A stretch of DNA of 64,000 nucleotides, taken from Hyphomicrobium_A sp963812795. GTDB lineage: Bacteria; Pseudomonadota; Alphaproteobacteria; Rhizobiales; Hyphomicrobiaceae. Location of the stretch: positions 62,001 to 126,000 of the forward strand of contig CAWEWG010000009.1 of NCBI GenBank assembly GCA_963812795.1. Reading direction: 5' to 3'. Within the stretch, counting starts at the first letter, position 1. The number at the start of each line of letters is the position of its first letter. Positions 17,265 through 25,580 of this stretch are shown here, piece after piece. The translations under genes were made by a program, and so were the position numbers. Below the pieces are notes generated by a model, which saw only the letters and a program-made list of their open reading frames with translations, was not told the origin of the DNA and did no database searches.

Positions 17265-18641
17265 ATGCCGACGGAAGTTCTGATGCCCGCGCTGTCGCCC
17301 ACCATGGAGGAGGGCACGTTGACCAAATGGCTGGTCAGCGAGGGGCAGACCGTCAAGTCGGGCGACGTCATCGCCGAGATCGAGACCGATAAGGCGACTA
17401 TGGAGGTCGAAGCGGTCGACGAGGGCAAGCTGACGAAAATCCTCGTTCCCGCCGGAACCGAGAACGTCAAGGTCAACACGCCCATCGCGCTCATTCAGGG
17501 CGAGGACGACACGGCGCCCGCGCCGCGCGCCGAAGCGAAGGCGCCGGCGAAGACCGCGTTCAAGGAGCCCGACGATCCACCCACCGAGCCGTCGCGCGAG
17601 GAACCCGCGCGGAGCTACGAGCCACCATCACTTGAGCCGGAAATTGCGCCCGGGACGGAGACGGTCAACCTATCGATGCGCGAAGCCCTGCGCGACGCCA
17701 TGGCCGAGGAGATGCGCCGCGACCCCGACGTGTTCCTCATCGGCGAAGAGGTGGCGCAATACCAAGGCGCCTACAAGGTCAGCCAACACCTGCTGGAAGA
17801 GTTCGGCGACCGCCGTGTGATCGACACGCCCATCACCGAGCAGGGCTTCGCCGCCATCGGCGTCGGCGCCGCCTTCGCCGGCTTGAAGCCTATCGTCGAG
17901 TTCATGACGTGGAACTTCGGCATGCAGGCGATCGACCAGATCGTCAACTCGGCGGCCAAGACCCACTACATGTCCGGCGGCGACGTCACCGTACCCATCG
18001 TCTTTCGCGGGCCGAACGGCGCGGCCGCTCGTGTTGCCGCTCAGCATAGCCAGTGCTACTCGGCGTGGTACGCGCACGTGCCTGGGCTGAAGGTCATCGC
18101 GCCGTCGACCCCGGCCGACGCCAAGGGACTGCTGAAATCTGCGATCCGCGATCCCAATCCGGTGGTCTTCCTTGAAAACGAAATCCTCTACGGCGCCCAT
18201 GGCCCGGTGCCGAAGGGAGACGACTTCCTCATTCCCATCGGCAAGGCGCGCATCGCGCGCGTAGGCCGCGATGCGACCGTCGTCTCGTTCGCACGCGGCA
18301 TGGTTTACGCGCTGGAGGCGGCCGAGCGGCTCGCCAAGGACGGCATCGACGTCGAGGTGATCGACCTGCGCACGCTGCGCCCGCTCGACATGGCAACGGT
18401 CCTCGCCTCGGTGAAGAAGACCAACCGCATTGTCACCGTCGAGGAGGCCTGGCCGATCTGCTCGGTCGGCTCGGAGATCTGCGCGCAGGTTGCCATGCAC
18501 GCTTTCGATGATCTCGATGCGCCTCCCTACAAGGTGTCCGGCGCGGACGTGCCGATGCCGTATGCGGCGAACCTCGAAAAGGTGGCGCTGCCCTCGGTCG
18601 AGCGCGTCGTCAGCGCGGTCAAATCGGTCCTGTACCTATAG
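17265..18641 (+). CDS. pdhB: Pyruvate dehydrogenase E1 beta subunit with N-terminal lipoyl domain
   Basis: A 458-residue protein of two parts. Residues about 1-80 form a biotinyl/lipoyl domain with the modified Lys43 in EIETDKATMEVEAVDEG. A Pro/Ala/Glu-rich linker (about 83-130) leads to the transketolase-like E1 beta domain (NLSMREALRDAMAEEM..., TPITEQGFAAIGVGAAFAGL). Hyphomicrobiales E1 beta subunits often carry such a domain alongside a lipoylated E2. Here the E2 lacks its own, so this Lys is the only lipoyl site visible in the complex. Confidence 0.97.
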   Translation: MPTEVLMPALSPTMEEGTLTKWLVSEGQTVKSGDVIAEIETDKATMEVEAVDEGKLTKILVPAGTENVKVNTPIALIQGEDDTAPAPRAEAKAPAKTAFKEPDDPPTEPSREEPARSYEPPSLEPEIAPGTETVNLSMREALRDAMAEEMRRDPDVFLIGEEVAQYQGAYKVSQHLLEEFGDRRVIDTPITEQGFAAIGVGAAFAGLKPIVEFMTWNFGMQAIDQIVNSAAKTHYMSGGDVTVPIVFRGPNGAAARVAAQHSQCYSAWYAHVPGLKVIAPSTPADAKGLLKSAIRDPNPVVFLENEILYGAHGPVPKGDDFLIPIGKARIARVGRDATVVSFARGMVYALEAAERLAKDGIDVEVIDLRTLRPLDMATVLASVKKTNRIVTVEEAWPICSVGSEICAQVAMHAFDDLDAPPYKVSGADVPMPYAANLEKVALPSVERVVSAVKSVLYL

Positions 18642-18658
18642 CTTCGCAAGGAGCCGTT

Positions 18659-18976
18659 ATGGCTGGAGAACTACCGGTAGAGCTCGATCCGCCCGATGGC
18701 GTCGACGATGCAGCGGAGGCGGTGGAGCTGATGCGCGCCTGGATCTGCGATGGCGCGCTGCTCGTCGCCCTCAACTCGTCAGCGTTCGGCGATCACGTCG
18801 CCGACTGGGGGCGCCTGCTGGCCGAGGTGGGCCATCACATCGCCAAGGCGGCAGCCCTCAACGGCTACATGCGCGAGGAGGATGCGCAGGCGGCGCTGCG
18901 TGACGCCTTCGTCGCCGGTTTCGGCAGCGTATCGCCGGCCGCCTCTGGGCATCTGCGCGGCCGCCAGCAGCACTGA
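18659..18976 (+). CDS. DUF5076-like protein between pdhB and pdhC
   Basis: A 105-residue acidic soluble protein (ELMRAWICDGALLVALNSSAF, DWGRLLAEVGHHIAKAAALN). It has an AAGGAG ribosome site, starts 17 bases after pdhB and ends 8 bases before pdhC, so it is translated within the PDH operon. Short DUF5076 proteins occupy this slot in related genomes, but their role is unknown. A link to complex assembly or regulation is inferred from position only. Confidence 0.75.
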   Translation: MAGELPVELDPPDGVDDAAEAVELMRAWICDGALLVALNSSAFGDHVADWGRLLAEVGHHIAKAAALNGYMREEDAQAALRDAFVAGFGSVSPAASGHLRGRQQH

Positions 18977-18984
18977 GGAGCAAG

Positions 18985-19938
18985 ATGGGATCGCCAGCTA
19001 CAGACCGCGTCTTTGCCTCGCCTCTGGCGCGGCGGCTGGCGCTGCAGGCGGGCCTCGCGATCGAGGCGCTGGCGGGATCGGGACCGCACGGGCGCATCGT
19101 CAAGCGTGACATCGAGGCGGCGCTGAAATCGGGCGGCAAGCGGGCGCCGGACGTCGAGACGGGGCATCGTGAGGTGGCGAAGTCGCCGCGACCCGCGCTC
19201 GGTCCCTCGGACGACAAGATCCTCGCCCTCTACGACAAGGGCAGCTATGACCTCGTTCCGCACGACAAGATGCGCCGCGTCATCGCCGAGCGCCTGACCC
19301 TCGCCAAGCAGACCATCCCGCACTACTACCTGTCGATCGACTGTCGCATCGACGAGCTGCTGCACGCGCGCGGACGCATGAACGCGTCGGCACCGAGCGA
19401 CGGCCCGCGCGCCTACAAGCTGTCGGTCAACGACTTCATCATCAAGGCGATGGCCCTGGCGTTGCAGGAGGTGCCGGCTGCCAATGCCACGTGGACGGAG
19501 GCCGGCATGCTGCGCCACAAGTATTCCGATGTCGGCGTCGCCGTGGCCATCGACGGCGGCCTCTTCACCCCCGTTGTCCGCCACGCCGAGATGAAGTCCC
19601 TGTCCGAAATCTCCAACGAGATGCGCGACCTCGCCGAGCGTGCCCGCAAGCGCCGCCTCGCCCCGCACGAATATCAGGGCGGCACCACCTCGATCTCCAA
19701 CCTTGGCATGTACGGCATCAAGAACTTCGACGCCGTCATCAACCCGCCGCACGCCACCATCCTCGCCGTCGGGGCGGCTGAACGTCGGCCAGTCGTGTCC
19801 GGGGATGCTCTTGAAGCGGCCACTGTCATGAACGTGACACTCTCTTGCGATCATCGGGTGGTCGATGGCGCCACCGGGGCTGCCCTGCTGGGCGCGTTCC
19901 GCGCCTTCATGGAAGACCCGGTAAGGATGCTGGTTTAA
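18985..19938 (+). CDS. pdhC: Dihydrolipoamide acetyltransferase (E2) without a lipoyl domain
   Basis: A 317-residue E2. It starts directly with the peripheral-subunit-binding domain (RVFASPLARRLALQAG...GPHGRIVKRDIEAAL, about 8-46), followed by a linker and the acyltransferase core with the active-site SCDHRVVDG (His290). Homologues normally begin with a lipoyl domain of about 80 residues. None is present here: the DNA just upstream encodes DUF5076, and the ATG has its own GAGGAG site. Acetyl groups would have to arrive on the PdhB lipoyl arm. Confidence 0.95.
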   Translation: MGSPATDRVFASPLARRLALQAGLAIEALAGSGPHGRIVKRDIEAALKSGGKRAPDVETGHREVAKSPRPALGPSDDKILALYDKGSYDLVPHDKMRRVIAERLTLAKQTIPHYYLSIDCRIDELLHARGRMNASAPSDGPRAYKLSVNDFIIKAMALALQEVPAANATWTEAGMLRHKYSDVGVAVAIDGGLFTPVVRHAEMKSLSEISNEMRDLAERARKRRLAPHEYQGGTTSISNLGMYGIKNFDAVINPPHATILAVGAAERRPVVSGDALEAATVMNVTLSCDHRVVDGATGAALLGAFRAFMEDPVRMLV

Positions 19939-20012
19939 CGGCCACACCTGGGCGCGTTAACCAAATCACCCCTCTGCCGACGGGGGATCGAGCGAGCTCT
20001 AACCTGTGGCCG
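19939..20012. terminator. Possible structured terminator after pdhC
   Basis: CGGCCACA (19939-19946) pairs with TGTGGCCG (20005-20012) and encloses a smaller CCCC/GGGG hairpin. The first arm starts right at the pdhC stop. There is no T tract, so an intrinsic terminator role is tentative. The rest of the gap up to 20176 shows nothing clear. Confidence 0.3.
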
Positions 20013-20176
20013 CCAGGGCACGCCGGACCGGCTTTCCCCAAGTAAGCACCGCACAAGAGGGCCGCGAGAGCGTAAGAATAGGGCAGTCGCTTGCCGCTGG
20101 CCCAGCGCGAGCCTAGAAGCGGAAACACAGCGTGGGCGTACCTGGTGACCGACTCTAGCCCTTGGAGTGAATCCCA

Positions 20177-20686
20177 ATGACGGCGCGCTCGAACATAATT
20201 TATGCCGCGACCATGGCCTGCGCCCTCGCAGGTTGTGCGAACGATGGCAGCCTCTCAACCGGACTCAACACCGGTTCGGTCAATCCGCAGACCGCGGCGA
20301 CCACAAAGTCGCAGGAAGCCCTGTGTCTCACACTCGCTTCGCAAATTGAAGCGTTGAACACTGAAGGCGTTCCCGACAAGGTTTCCAAGGCCGCGGCCAA
20401 GAAATACAAGCTCAAGTCCACCGATCTTACGAAGGCGGACGAGCTCAACAAGGCCAACACCGAGTTCCAAGGCAAGTGCTCGAGCTATCCGCCGCGCGTC
20501 GCTGCGACGGCGCCGGTCGAGCCGGTGACGGCGACCAAGGAAGCTCCTGCCAAGGAAGCCGAGAAGACGGCAGCCGCCAAGACCAAGCCGCCCGTGCCGG
20601 CGCAGAAGTCCGTGGCCGCCGCCATGGCGCCGCAGGAGACGACGCAGGCCTCAAGCGGCCCCGTGGCCGTGGGCGCCCCGCAGTAA
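20177..20686 (+). CDS. Lipoprotein A (paralogue of the next gene)
   Basis: A 169-residue exported lipoprotein: signal peptide with lipobox CALAGC. The mature part has a Cys-bounded module (CLTLASQIEALNTEGVPDKV...KKYKL...KADELNKANTEFQGKC), then a low-complexity Ala/Pro/Lys tail, possibly spanning the periplasm or peptidoglycan. The Cys-bounded module resembles that of the next lipoprotein. Function unknown. It interrupts the PDH block between pdhC and lpd. Confidence 0.75.
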   Translation: MTARSNIIYAATMACALAGCANDGSLSTGLNTGSVNPQTAATTKSQEALCLTLASQIEALNTEGVPDKVSKAAAKKYKLKSTDLTKADELNKANTEFQGKCSSYPPRVAATAPVEPVTATKEAPAKEAEKTAAAKTKPPVPAQKSVAAAMAPQETTQASSGPVAVGAPQ

Positions 20687-20846
20687 CGTCGATTTGCGAA
20701 CTTGTGCTCAACTTTCAGGCGCCTGCTGTGTCGTGAAGATGCGGCGGCGCCTCAATCATTTCTGCACAGACCGACAACAAGGGTTGCACGCCGAGTGTGC
20801 GTGTGGTGAAAAACGCCCTGGCTTCCAATTGCAAGCGGAGGACAAG

Positions 20847-21149
20847 GTGTCTGGCAACGTTCGGCGCGCGCGTGCTTTCGGCGGAGCAATCGCGGGCACC
20901 ATCGCGGTGCTGCTCGCCGGCTGTGCAGGCAATACCAACACCAATGGCGACCCGGGTGCCCAGGCTCTGAGTGGTGGCGAGACGTGCCAGTCGATACGCT
21001 CCAATCTCAACCAGCTCGACAAGCAAGGCGTGCCCTCGCTCGTCGAGCAGCAGAACTCCGGCAAGAAGCTGGCGGCGCCGCAGAAGGCCAAGGCCGATCT
21101 CTACAACCAGTTGCTCGACAAGTACCTCGGCGCTCGCTGCCACGTGTAG
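20847..21149 (+). CDS. Lipoprotein B (paralogue of the previous gene)
   Basis: A 100-residue lipoprotein starting at GTG 20847 with GGAGG upstream. It has an Arg-rich N-terminus, then lipobox LLAGC. The mature module (CQSIRSNLNQLDKQGVPSLV...GKKLAAPQKAKADLYNQLLD...ARC) matches lipoprotein A in spacing: Cys, LxxLxxxGVPxxV, KK, KAxxLxN and final Cys. It lacks the long tail of A. Function unknown. Confidence 0.7.
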   Translation: MSGNVRRARAFGGAIAGTIAVLLAGCAGNTNTNGDPGAQALSGGETCQSIRSNLNQLDKQGVPSLVEQQNSGKKLAAPQKAKADLYNQLLDKYLGARCHV

Positions 21150-21249
21150 CCGCTCCCGCTGGTCGGCGCGCGGATAAGTTGATCGATCCTGCAGGCCTCG
21201 GCGGCGCGCTGCTCCGGGGCCTTTGCTTTGCCGCAGGAGCACCGAGCAC

Positions 21250-22728
21250 ATGAGCGCGCCCGACTATGACGTCATCGTTATCGGTGGTGGGCCTGGCGGC
21301 TACGTGGCGGCCATTCGCGCGGCACAGCTCGGCATGCGCACGGCCGTCGTCGAGCAGGCGCACCTCGGCGGCATTTGTCTCAACTGGGGCTGCATCCCGA
21401 CCAAGGCGCTGCTGCGCTCGGCCGAGATCTTCCACGAGGTCGGCCAAGCGGCGAGCTTCGGTGTCGTCGTGGCGGGCGCGCCGACGTTCGATCTGAAGGT
21501 CATGCTGGAGCGCTCGCGCGATGTGGCGCGCGAGCTCAACACCGGCGTCGGTTTTCTCCTCAAGAAGAACGGCGTCGACGTCATCTGGGGCACCGCCACG
21601 TTGCGCGGCGGCGGGGCGATCGAGGTTGCCGCTCCCGCATCGAGCGGGCGCCTTAATCCCGAGCCGCCGAAGGACGCCAAAGGCACCGGGCGCTACACGG
21701 CCACCCATATCGTCATCGCCACCGGCGCGCGGCCGCGCGTCCTCCCCGGCATCGAGCCGGACGGCAAGAGCATCTGGACGTATTTCGAGGCCATGCTGCC
21801 GCCGGCGCTGCCGCGATCGCTACTGATCGCCGGGTCCGGCGCAATCGGCATCGAGTTCGCCTCGTTCTATCGCACGCTCGGCGTCGAGGTGACGGTGGTC
21901 GAACTCTTGCCGGAGATCCTGCCGGCGGAGGACGCCGAGATCGCGGCGTTGGCGCGCAAGGCGTTCGAGAAGCAGGGCATTCGAATTCTCACCGGCGCCA
22001 AGGTCACCGAGGTGAAACGCGGCAAGGGCGGGGTCGCGGCGACCATCGAGCATGCCGACGGCAAGCATGAGAGCATCGCTGCCGAGCGCATGATTTCCGC
22101 CGTCGGTGTCGTCGGCAACATCGACGGGCTCGGGCTCGAGGCGGTTGGCGTCAAGCTGGAGAAGGGCCTGATCGTCGCCGACGCCCTCGGCCGCACCTCG
22201 GTCGCCGGCATCTACGCCATTGGCGACGTTGCCGGTCCGCCCATGCTCGCACACAAGGCTGAGCACGAGGGCGTCATCTGCGTCGAGGCCATCAAGGGGC
22301 TCGAAACGCATCCATTGGACAAGCTGCGCGTGCCCGGCTGCACCTACAGCCGCCCGCAGATCGCCTCCGTGGGCCTCACCGAAGCGCGTGCCAAGACGGC
22401 CGGCCGCGAGCTGCGCATCGGCCGATTTCCATTTCGCGCCAACGGCAAGGCACTGGCGCTCGGCGAGCGTGACGGCCTCGTCAAGACGATCTTCGACGCC
22501 AAAACTGGCGAGCTGATCGGCGCCCACATGATCGGCGCCGAAGTCACCGAGCTCATCCAGGGCTTCGTCATCGCCATGCAGCTCGAGGCGACCGAGGAGG
22601 ATCTGATGCGCACCGTCTTCCCACACCCGACGCTTTCGGAGATGATGGGAGAGAGCGCATTGGCGGCGTACGGGCGGGCGCTGCACCTCCCGCCCAGCGG
22701 CGCGACCGCAGGAAGGTCATCCGGGTAA
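21250..22728 (+). CDS. lpd: Dihydrolipoamide dehydrogenase (E3)
   Basis: A 492-residue FAD flavoprotein that reoxidises dihydrolipoamide with NAD. It has the FAD motif VIVIGGGPGGYVAAIRAAQ, the redox disulphide Cys43-Cys48 in GGICLNWGCIPTKALL, an NAD-binding motif (AGSGAIGIEFASFY), GIYAIGDVAG, and the C-terminal HPTLSE His/Glu pair. No lipoyl domain is fused to it. The ATG at 21250 has GGAG upstream, shared with no closer gene. It completes the PDH set with pdhA, B and C. Confidence 0.98.
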   Translation: MSAPDYDVIVIGGGPGGYVAAIRAAQLGMRTAVVEQAHLGGICLNWGCIPTKALLRSAEIFHEVGQAASFGVVVAGAPTFDLKVMLERSRDVARELNTGVGFLLKKNGVDVIWGTATLRGGGAIEVAAPASSGRLNPEPPKDAKGTGRYTATHIVIATGARPRVLPGIEPDGKSIWTYFEAMLPPALPRSLLIAGSGAIGIEFASFYRTLGVEVTVVELLPEILPAEDAEIAALARKAFEKQGIRILTGAKVTEVKRGKGGVAATIEHADGKHESIAAERMISAVGVVGNIDGLGLEAVGVKLEKGLIVADALGRTSVAGIYAIGDVAGPPMLAHKAEHEGVICVEAIKGLETHPLDKLRVPGCTYSRPQIASVGLTEARAKTAGRELRIGRFPFRANGKALALGERDGLVKTIFDAKTGELIGAHMIGAEVTELIQGFVIAMQLEATEEDLMRTVFPHPTLSEMMGESALAAYGRALHLPPSGATAGRSSG

Positions 22729-22750
22729 TCGGCATCTCGGGGAGGGACGC

Positions 22751-23008
22751 ATGAATATCGAGACGCGCGCGCTACTCGTCTTCGTCATTATCGGCATCGT
22801 CGCCGGCTTCATCGCCTCGCTGCTGCTCGGCGGCGGCGGTGGTCTGCTCCGCTATCTGCTCACCGGCATCATCGGCGCCTTCGTCGGCGGCTATCTGTTC
22901 GATGTCTTGAAGATCGATCTTGGCTTCCGCAGCAAGATCGTCTCGGAGATTGTCACCGCCTCCGTCGGCGCCGTCATCGTCGTGCTGCTCGCACGCTTCA
23001 TCGCCTGA
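22751..23008 (+). CDS. GlsB/YeaQ/YmgE-family small membrane protein 1
   Basis: An 85-residue protein with three hydrophobic segments and the family pattern GIVAGFIASLLLGGGGGLL...GIIGAFVGGYLFD. Homologues are called transglycosylase-associated or general stress proteins, but their activity is unproven. A GGGAGGGACGC ribosome region precedes the ATG. A second member follows after eight bases. Confidence 0.88.
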   Translation: MNIETRALLVFVIIGIVAGFIASLLLGGGGGLLRYLLTGIIGAFVGGYLFDVLKIDLGFRSKIVSEIVTASVGAVIVVLLARFIA

Positions 23009-23016
23009 GGACGTCC

Positions 23017-23286
23017 ATGGAAAATTATGCAGCCTATGCGCCGTGGGTCGTGATGGCCTTCAACGGCCTCATCGCCGGGTGGCTAGCTTCGCTGCTGCTC
23101 GGCGGCGGCGGCATCATCCGCGACATCTTCGTCGGCATCATCGGCGCCTTCGTCGGTGGCGCGCTGGTGCATGCGGGCCTGCTGAAGCTGCCATTCCTGC
23201 TGGACATGCCCTGGGCGCACCAAATCCTCGTCTCCACCGTTGGCGCGCTGCTCATCATCATCATCGCCCGCATCATTGGCCGCTAG
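23017..23286 (+). CDS. GlsB/YeaQ/YmgE-family small membrane protein 2
   Basis: An 89-residue relative of the preceding protein (NGLIAGWLASLLLGGGGIIR...IIGAFVGGALVHAG, ending in a very Ile-rich helix). The pair is tandem and likely cotranscribed. They differ in loops and C-terminus, so they may form a heteromeric membrane complex; this is inference. Confidence 0.86.
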   Translation: MENYAAYAPWVVMAFNGLIAGWLASLLLGGGGIIRDIFVGIIGAFVGGALVHAGLLKLPFLLDMPWAHQILVSTVGALLIIIIARIIGR

Positions 23287-23364
23287 CGCGCCGCGAAAGG
23301 CGCGATTTGCGCTGCGGCACCACGGCCCTACAATGGGCACGAGCCTTGGCCGGAGCTTCGAGAC

Positions 23365-24306
23365 GTGAGCGCGCCCGCCCCAACCGACGCAGGACCCGCG
23401 GCAGCCACGCCTGCCGGCGCAGCCACGCGCCCGGCCAAACCGTCGTGGATCAGGGTGCGCGCACCGGGCTCCGCCGCTCACGCCGAAACGGTGCGCATCG
23501 TGCGTGGCCACGGCCTGCATACCGTATGCGAGGAGGCCGGCTGCCCCAACATCGGCGAGTGCTGGGCGAAACGGCACGCCACCTTCATGATCATGGGGGA
23601 CACGTGCACGCGAGCCTGCGCCTTCTGCAACGTCCGCACCGGCATGCCGCGCCCGCTCGACCCGGGCGAGCCGGAACGTGTGGCCGCGGCGGCCAAGGAG
23701 CTCGGTCTTACGCACATCGTCATCACCAGCGTCGATAGGGACGATCTCGCCGACGGCGGCTCGATGCACTTCGCCCGCGTCATCACGGCGTTGCGCCAAG
23801 CCGCTCCGGCGATGACCATCGAGGTGCTGACGCCGGATTTCCTGCGCAAGGACGGCGCGCTCGACACGGTGCTCGCGGCGGCGCCCGATGTTTTCAATCA
23901 CAACCTCGAAACCGTGCCGCGCCTCTACCTGTCGATCCGTCCGGGTGCGCGCTATTTCCATTCGCTGCGGCTCTTGCAGCGCGCCAAGGAGATCGACCGC
24001 AAGGTTTTCACCAAGTCGGGGATCATGGTCGGCCTCGGTGAATCGCGCGAGGAGGTGATGCAGGTCATGGACGACATGCGCTCGGCGGGGGTCGACTTCC
24101 TCACCATCGGCCAGTACCTGCAGCCGAGCCCACGGCACGCGCCGGTCGTCCGCTTCGTGCCGCCCGACGAGTTCGACGGGCTGCGCCGCATCGCCATCGC
24201 CAAGGGCTTCGCGCTCGTCGCCGCCAGTCCGCTGACGCGCTCGTCGTATCATGCCGGCGAAGACTTCGCGAAGCTGCAGGCGGCGCGACGCACGGCGCAG
24301 GTCTGA
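23365..24306 (+). CDS. lipA: Lipoyl synthase
   Basis: A 313-residue radical SAM enzyme that inserts two sulfurs into octanoyl groups to make lipoate. The auxiliary cluster Cys are C55, C60 and C66 (CEEAGCPNIGEC) and the radical SAM Cys are C81, C85 and C88 (CTRACAFC). The C-terminal SPLTRSSYHAGE supplies the conserved Ser. It starts with GTG 23365. The location next to pdh genes fits supply of lipoate to PdhB and other lipoyl proteins. Confidence 0.98.
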   Translation: MSAPAPTDAGPAAATPAGAATRPAKPSWIRVRAPGSAAHAETVRIVRGHGLHTVCEEAGCPNIGECWAKRHATFMIMGDTCTRACAFCNVRTGMPRPLDPGEPERVAAAAKELGLTHIVITSVDRDDLADGGSMHFARVITALRQAAPAMTIEVLTPDFLRKDGALDTVLAAAPDVFNHNLETVPRLYLSIRPGARYFHSLRLLQRAKEIDRKVFTKSGIMVGLGESREEVMQVMDDMRSAGVDFLTIGQYLQPSPRHAPVVRFVPPDEFDGLRRIAIAKGFALVAASPLTRSSYHAGEDFAKLQAARRTAQV

Positions 24307-24324
24307 TCACGGCAGGAGCCGACG

Positions 24325-24795
24325 TTGCCCACCTTTGAAACGACGCGGCGCGTCGCCTTCACCGCCGAGCAGATGTTCTCCGTCGTCGCCGACATCGAGC
24401 GCTATCCCGAGTTCCTGCCGCTGTGCGAGAGCCTCGTCGTCGACACGCGCGAAGTCGGCAGCACGCACACGACGCTGACCGCCACAATGCATGTCGGCTA
24501 TCATGCCATCCGGGAGCGATTTAAGAGCCGCGTCACCCTGCGCCCGCAGCGCCACGAGATCGACGTCGTCAAGATCGACGGGCCCTTCGCTTACCTTGCC
24601 AATCGCTGGCGCTTCCGCGACGTACCCGGCGGCTCCGAGGTGCACTTCTATATCGATTACGCGTTCGCATCGCGCATGCTGGGCCTCTTGATGGGGGCCG
24701 TCTTCGACAAAGCGGTCCGCAAATACACCGAGGCCTTCGAAGCGCGCGCGCGCACGCTCTATGGTGCGCCGGCCGTCAACGCCCCTGGCAGCTAG
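24325..24795 (+). CDS. Coq10/RatA-family START-domain protein
   Basis: A 156-residue protein of the polyketide cyclase/START fold: FTAEQMFSVVADIERYPEFL and YAFASRMLGLLMGAVF. In alphaproteobacteria the gene after lipA is usually this Coq10-like protein, which binds ubiquinone in the respiratory chain; the RatA toxin is the other named member. The start is TTG 24325 with GGCAGGAGC upstream. Its stop overlaps the convergent pentapeptide-repeat gene by four bases. Confidence 0.88.
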   Translation: MPTFETTRRVAFTAEQMFSVVADIERYPEFLPLCESLVVDTREVGSTHTTLTATMHVGYHAIRERFKSRVTLRPQRHEIDVVKIDGPFAYLANRWRFRDVPGGSEVHFYIDYAFASRMLGLLMGAVFDKAVRKYTEAFEARARTLYGAPAVNAPGS

Positions 24796-25580
24796 CGGAT
24801 TGCCTTGTCGACGTTGCGCGCGCTAGCGAGGCCTTGCGCCGTGTCGAGGCCGCGCGCACCAGTGAGGATGGCCCCGTCGAGGTCGGCCTCAGCGAGATCG
24901 ACGCCGGTGAGATCGGCATCCGTGAGATCGGCGCGCGACAGGTCCGCCTTGCGCAGTACCGCGCCGGATAGGTTGGCGCCGCGCAGGTTGGCAAAGGCGA
25001 GCAGCGTGTAGGTGAAGTCGGCGCCGGTAAGGTTCGCCTTCGACAGGTTGGCGCCCACCATCTCCGTGCGCCATATGTGCTCGATGAAGCCGGTCTTATT
25101 GAATGGCGCGAGCCGCGCGCCGGAAAGGTTGGCGCCGGCAAAGCTGGTGCGGTTGAAGCGGCCGAACAGGCGCGTACGGCTCATGTTGGCGCCGGCGAAG
25201 CTGGCCACTTCGCCAAGCGGCGCCGCCAGCGTCGAGAAGGTCGACGGGCGCAGGAAGCTGGTATCGGAGAGATCGGCGTTGTCAAAGCGCGTGCCAATGA
25301 TGGTAACGCGATCGAGACGCGCACCCTTGAGATCGGCCTTCGACAAGTCGGCCCGGCTCAGATCGCTGCCGAACAGATTGCTGGCCGCGAGTGTGGCGCC
25401 CTTGAAGTCGAGCCCGCTCAAGTCGAGGTTGCGCATATCGAGGCCGCCGAGCTGCAGCGGCTGTTTGCGATCGGCCTGATAGAGCCGGGCAGCAAGGTCA
25501 CGCACGGTGACGTCGGCGGCCTCGACCACGGCGGGCAGAAGCATCGCCAACACGATGAGCAAACTTGTGCGCTTAGTCAT
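24792..25580 (-). CDS. Secreted pentapeptide-repeat protein
   Basis: A 262-residue protein with a signal peptide (TSLLIVLAMLLPAVVEA) and two runs of A(D/N)LSxAxL-type pentapeptide repeats: about residues 50-105 (LSGLDFKGATLAASNL...) and about 170-245 (ANLSKANLTGADFTY...). A non-repeat insert lies between them. The fold is a right-handed quadrilateral helix. The role is unknown; with a signal peptide, a gyrase-protecting role is unlikely. The start ATGACTAA overlaps the pncC stop, so it is translationally coupled. Confidence 0.85.
   Translation of the reverse strand: MTKRTSLLIVLAMLLPAVVEAADVTVRDLAARLYQADRKQPLQLGGLDMRNLDLSGLDFKGATLAASNLFGSDLSRADLSKADLKGARLDRVTIIGTRFDNADLSDTSFLRPSTFSTLAAPLGEVASFAGANMSRTRLFGRFNRTSFAGANLSGARLAPFNKTGFIEHIWRTEMVGANLSKANLTGADFTYTLLAFANLRGANLSGAVLRKADLSRADLTDADLTGVDLAEADLDGAILTGARGLDTAQGLASARNVDKAIR

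Noticed and set aside
18642..18984. A hidden lipoyl domain upstream of pdhC
   Set aside because: I looked through the frames before the pdhC ATG. The space encodes DUF5076, and no ETDKA-like motif is present there.
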